A DNA stretch of 64,000 bases from NCBI GenBank assembly GCA_026419785.1, contig JAODTK010001532.1, positions 186,001 to 250,000 of the forward strand, written 5' to 3'. The translations under genes and the position numbers were made by a program. Below the pieces are notes generated by a model that made no database searches, was not told the origin of the DNA, and saw only the letters and a program-made list of their open reading frames with translations. Below, piece by piece: positions 60,520 to 64,000 of this stretch (within the stretch, counting starts at the first letter, position 1; each line of letters opens with the position of its first letter). Source of the DNA: Sclerodactyla briareus. Taxonomy: Eukaryota; Echinodermata; Holothuroidea; Dendrochirotida; Sclerodactylidae.

Positions 60520-60587
60520 CTCTTACAGTTACTCTTACAGTTAACTCTTACAGTTAACTCTTACACTTACAGTTACTGTAAGTGTAA
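60520..60587. repeat. Tandem CTCTTACAGTTA units ending in a perfect palindrome
   Basis: Three units of CTCTTACAGTTA(A) lead into a 27-base palindrome (60561-60587) with perfect 13-base arms (TTACACTTACAGT) around a single T. Confidence 0.9.
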
Positions 60588-61627
60588 CATTAAGCCTACG
60601 ATAGGCAAATTAACTATAGTGGCCACGCTCACACCCGCTGAGAAGCTTCCAGTCTCAGGTTCATCTGATTTGATTTGAATATTTGGATAACGCAGTGACT
60701 GATCAGTGAGAAAATCACATCCACCAATGCAGTGGGTGAAAAGAGAGGGCAGAATTAAAACAAATCAGGGTTTCCTCCCTAATCCATACTTTTCTTTAAC
60801 AAAATTCACTAAATTTCAAGTGAGAATTCAAGTGAAAATTTGTGTTTTTGTGATATTTTACTTCATTACAATCTATTTCAAACCATTCAAGCATCAAAGT
60901 CGCCAGGTAGCATGAAAGGAAAACAAAACATGATGTAGGTATGTTGTAAACCGTCTGCACAATGACCCACGCCTTCACATCGAGGTCGCGTCATAGGTTA
61001 CTGCCCTGTGTGCCGAGTACTTGGTGAAGGATCGCAGCAGACATTGCAGTACACAGGTCTGTACACTCACCGCGCCTTGCAATGGGTTCGATTATGAGAG
61101 TCATTCATAAAATTGAAAAAGGTGGAATTAACGCTCCTAGACGAAAGTGAGGAGGTGGTGATGAGGCGGTTTTACCGAAGCGCGCCGAAAAAAAATACGA
61201 TTTGGTTTAACAAGATTTTACACCTCAACCTACCCCCATGGCGTCCATACAATTTTCCATTCACTATTTTTCAGGAACTGCTTTTGGATTTTTTTTTTTT
61301 TTTTTTTTTGGGGGGGGTATACCTTCCGCCTATAATCCGCCGAACTGCACAATGCCACCAGTGTGGTCCAACGTCTACCCCCTACCAGATAGGGCGGCCT
61401 AAGGTATCACGACTGTAAGTAGATACGTGTTTTACCTTTTAAGTCGAGTTTATCCCAGAAACCGAGGAAAACGAATACACTCGATAAAATTCTGTGTCAT
61501 TTTGCCCTACTAGTTGAGAATAAAACCTCAAATATGACTTTTAGGTTACACCGTGATAACAGTGAAAACATATTGTATTCGTTCGTGCTTACATATTCGC
61601 AGACTCATATTTTCGCATGGCCCACAT
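60588..61627. other. No supported gene
   Basis: A T(22)G(8) run near 61289-61317 followed by 'CCGCCTATAATCCGCCG' resembles fragments near 25575-25650. Otherwise anonymous. Confidence 0.4.
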
Positions 61628-62620
61628 GGGCGTCAACAAGTGGGGGACGGGGGGGTGACATGTCCCCCCACTTTCAAAAGTGGGGGGATATCATATCGTT
61701 TGTCCCCCCCCCCCCCACTTTTCCGGACTGTGATAAAAAATAATAAGCACATCCCGATTTTTATCACTCTAAACTGATTCAATTTTTTTGCTCACCAAAC
61801 AATAATCGCCGTTGGGAATTGTCTTAATCCACTAATTCCAGGTGCGGACCCCAGGTGAAGATCTGGACCCGACTAGGCCGAAGTGGAAGGATACCCATGT
61901 TTCATACCGAGTTCTCGAATCTTAATAGCCAAGTGCCTAATTTATCAAGGTTTCGCGTGCAATGGCGTTTTTCTTCAGGCGTTGTAGGGTAATATGCGAT
62001 GTTGTAAGGCTTCGAATATTTTGTTCACTCGATTAATTTCAAAAGCCCTTGGGGGCAGACTCCCCCCCCCCTCCCCCAAATTTTTATGGATGAAAATTCG
62101 GGCGAAAATTCATGGAAAATTTGGGAAAAAAAGTGATTTTTTCTTTTGCAGACTTTTCGATAAAATGCTCGGAAAACATGCAATTTTTTTTTCGCGCGCT
62201 TCGCGCCGGTAGTTTCCAGTGACTGATGGTGAAATTCGATGCAAATTTTCTGCTCCCAAATTCGAGTGGTCCCGTACGCCATGGCTTTTCCCTTCGATCC
62301 CACCAAGACCGTTCGGTAGACCTCTGGATCTCCCCGCACAACAAAGCCGAGTAGAGATAGGAATATAAAAAATACATTGTGTGATATTCGGTAATCATCT
62401 TAGTATGCACAATGACAACTCTTTTGTCTGTCTTTTACTCAAATCACACATGTAGATGGGTGCTATTGAGCCTGGCAAGTGCGATCCTTCGATCTGGAGG
62501 GGTATGAAAATCTGAAATTTTCTTTGTACGCTCCGCGCCAACCGGTGGTGGCGCTCGGCTTAGTTGGTCATTTGCGTTCGATATGTCCCCCCCCCCCAAT
62601 TTTCGAACGTTCTGACGCCC
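61628..62620 (-). mobile_element. Foldback/MITE-like element, G-tract family, copy B
   Basis: Inverted partner of 19311-20332. It has the same GGGCGTC...GACGCCC ends, the same poly-G/poly-C blocks beside 'CTTTCAAAAGTGGGG', and the same interior words on the minus strand ('GACCACTCGAATTTGGGAGCAG', 'CACTGGAAACTACCGGCGCGAA'). The sequence ATGGCCCA occurs in direct orientation 3 bases outside each end (61617-61624 and 62624-62631), which could be an 8-base target-site duplication. There is no transposase. Confidence 0.7.
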
Positions 62621-63464
62621 CTGATGGCCCAAGTGCATACCCGCTGAGGAGTTTCCAGTCACATATTTGCCTTTGCTTTGATTTGAATATTCGAATAATG
62701 CAGTGACTGTCCATTAAAACAATTACATCCTCCGGTCCAGTGCAGTAGATGAAAAGAGAAGGCAAAATTAGGTAATATAAGATTTTCCTTCCTCCCAAAT
62801 CCATGTTTTTTTCTTCTAACGATTCATTAGATTTAAGTGAGAATGTTTTGTGACTTCCTGCCGTATCATAATCTATGTATAATAATCTATCATATCATAA
62901 TATTCCAATCGACAGGTAGCATGGAAACGATTTAACATGATGTTTTCCTCCCTAAATTTCACAGAATCGGCATCGTGTCGTAAATGCCAGTAGACTGTAA
63001 GTTGTATTTTGTACTTTTTTCCTTGTTAGAAAATTTGAAATCTATCGGGTATCGTAACCACGGCACATCTTTTAAAAAAAGTCCAGAAATGAGACGGTAA
63101 ATTGTCCTTCCTTGAACTCCCCAAATTTCTAGAGATGAGTCAAATTTTGCGAGGAATTTGTGTTTTGTGTTAGGCGTGTTTTAAAATTCGGACATGTTCA
63201 GCCACTACAGACCAGATATATTTGCAAACTCCCACCGACATGCCCACAGAAACACACACACACAAACGCACATACACACCCCTACCCCACAACGGGCAAC
63301 CTCTTCGAGTGCGCCGGATTGCCCACCCAGCACACACGGGTACTCATCTACTACAGGGTAAACCTCAGTGACTACACTATCTCATCTGACTACCAGGACT
63401 CGACGAGATAACACTGACAACAGTAGTAGATGACACGAAAATAATAATATGAGGCACCACCAAC
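62621..63464. other. No supported gene
   Basis: A CA-rich patch (63250-63285) is low complexity. A plus-strand frame over 63300-63410 reads protein-like (VLIYYRVNLSDYTISSDY) but has no family and no clear splice borders. Confidence 0.4.
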
Positions 63465-63608
63465 CAGAGCACGATGCCCGCTTTCCGGTCGTAGTAGTTC
63501 CGTTATAGCCACTTCTACACCGACACCGGTAACTTCCAACAATATTCTCGCACTCAGACGTACTGGGGTCGCATTCATTCGACTGGAGGAAGTTGCATTC
63601 ATTGTTGT
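63465..63608 (-). CDS. Calcium-binding EGF-like exon
   Basis: The acceptor AACTTTTTCCTACAG and donor CTCTG|GTTGGT bound a 144-base symmetric phase 1-1 exon with no stop or indel. It encodes (D)NNEC, then six cysteines spaced C-x7-C-x6-C-x8-C-x-C-x14-C, with ENIVGSYRC in the middle. The N-terminal D-x-x-E and the N-x-x-G-S-Y stretch are the calcium-binding EGF signature, so the module would act as a rigid calcium-stabilised link in an ectodomain. It is the most upstream member of the minus-strand set (EGF, HYR, FN3, PTP). EGF exons occur in many secreted and surface proteins, so membership of the same gene is inferred only. Confidence 0.85.
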
Positions 63609-64000
63609 CTGTAGGAAAAAGTTTCGATGGGCTAGATTTCAGCATGATGTTACATGGTCAGTCAGAAGTTTCTAGGTAATTATTGTTGTTACAGAATCCA
63701 CAGAAGAGACTGCACCTCAGTGAGACCGGTCACGTTGTTAAAGTGTATAGAATAAGCCATTGGATGTTCTCTGGATTTTCCACATACTCTACAGTGGATA
63801 TCGCTCCATTGCATGTTATAACAGAAAAACGGGGTTATGAATGATTGTATTCATGATGTTTCAAAGAGCCAGTATCTGTGTGATATACTCATATCGGAAA
63901 AAAGGGAAAAGCTGGGAACTCTGTTAGTCATTAGTGTGAACTATTAGTCATCAAGGACACAAACAATGACTGTGTTTTTATATATATTTTTCTCGCTTGT
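63609..64000. other. No recognisable feature
   Basis: Upstream side (minus sense) of the EGF exon. I see nothing further in it. Confidence 0.4.

Noticed and set aside
1..64000. CRISPR arrays, bacterial operons, rRNA genes or intact tRNA genes
   Set aside because: No regular spacer arrays, no conserved rRNA words and no tRNA that folds without defects. The tRNA-like sequences found are all SINE heads.

Overview
This window looks like intron- and transposon-rich nuclear DNA from a marine deuterostome invertebrate, most likely an echinoderm. There are no dense ORFs, no operons and no ribosome binding sites. Short exon-like pieces with GT/AG borders sit among decayed LINEs, tRNA-derived SINEs, microsatellites and many poly-G/poly-C tracts. 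The echinoderm suggestion rests on a hyalin-type HYR exon beside EGF and FN3 exons, which is an inference. The species cannot be read from the sequence.

All exons I could recognise lie on the minus strand and, read 63.6 kb to 21.4 kb, follow the order of a receptor protein: a calcium-binding EGF module (63465-63608), a HYR module (57791-58034), an FN3 module (43191-43492), then a receptor-type protein tyrosine phosphatase (PTP) catalytic domain in several exons (about 30.4-21.4 kb). PTP landmarks appear in family order: DHSRVVL, NDLWRMIW, YWP, FTIRR, SAGIGRTG, the Q-loop MIQT and the post-catalytic helix. Most splice phases agree between neighbouring exons. The WPD-loop exon and the transmembrane exon were not found. 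That all of this is one gene is an inference from strand and order. An EGF-HYR-FN3-PTP receptor would be an unusual architecture.

Many of these exons, a LINE ORF and a SINE are out of frame by one base, mostly at short homopolymers. This points either to pseudogene decay or to uncorrected long-read deletions in the assembly.

Layout: 1-19 kb is mostly anonymous DNA with dispersed repeats and CATA microsatellites. 19.3-20.3 kb is a roughly 1 kb foldback element whose inverted partner lies at 61.6-62.6 kb. 21-31 kb holds the PTP exons. 33.1 kb has a cluster of hairpins. 35-41.5 kb is a decayed L2/CR1-like LINE with an SGNH-esterase ORF. 43.8-49.7 kb contains three more LINE pieces in both orientations, one inserted in a (TTTAG)n tract. 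49.7-51.1 kb is the second copy of a repeat seen at 3-4 kb. 57 kb is a SINE cluster.
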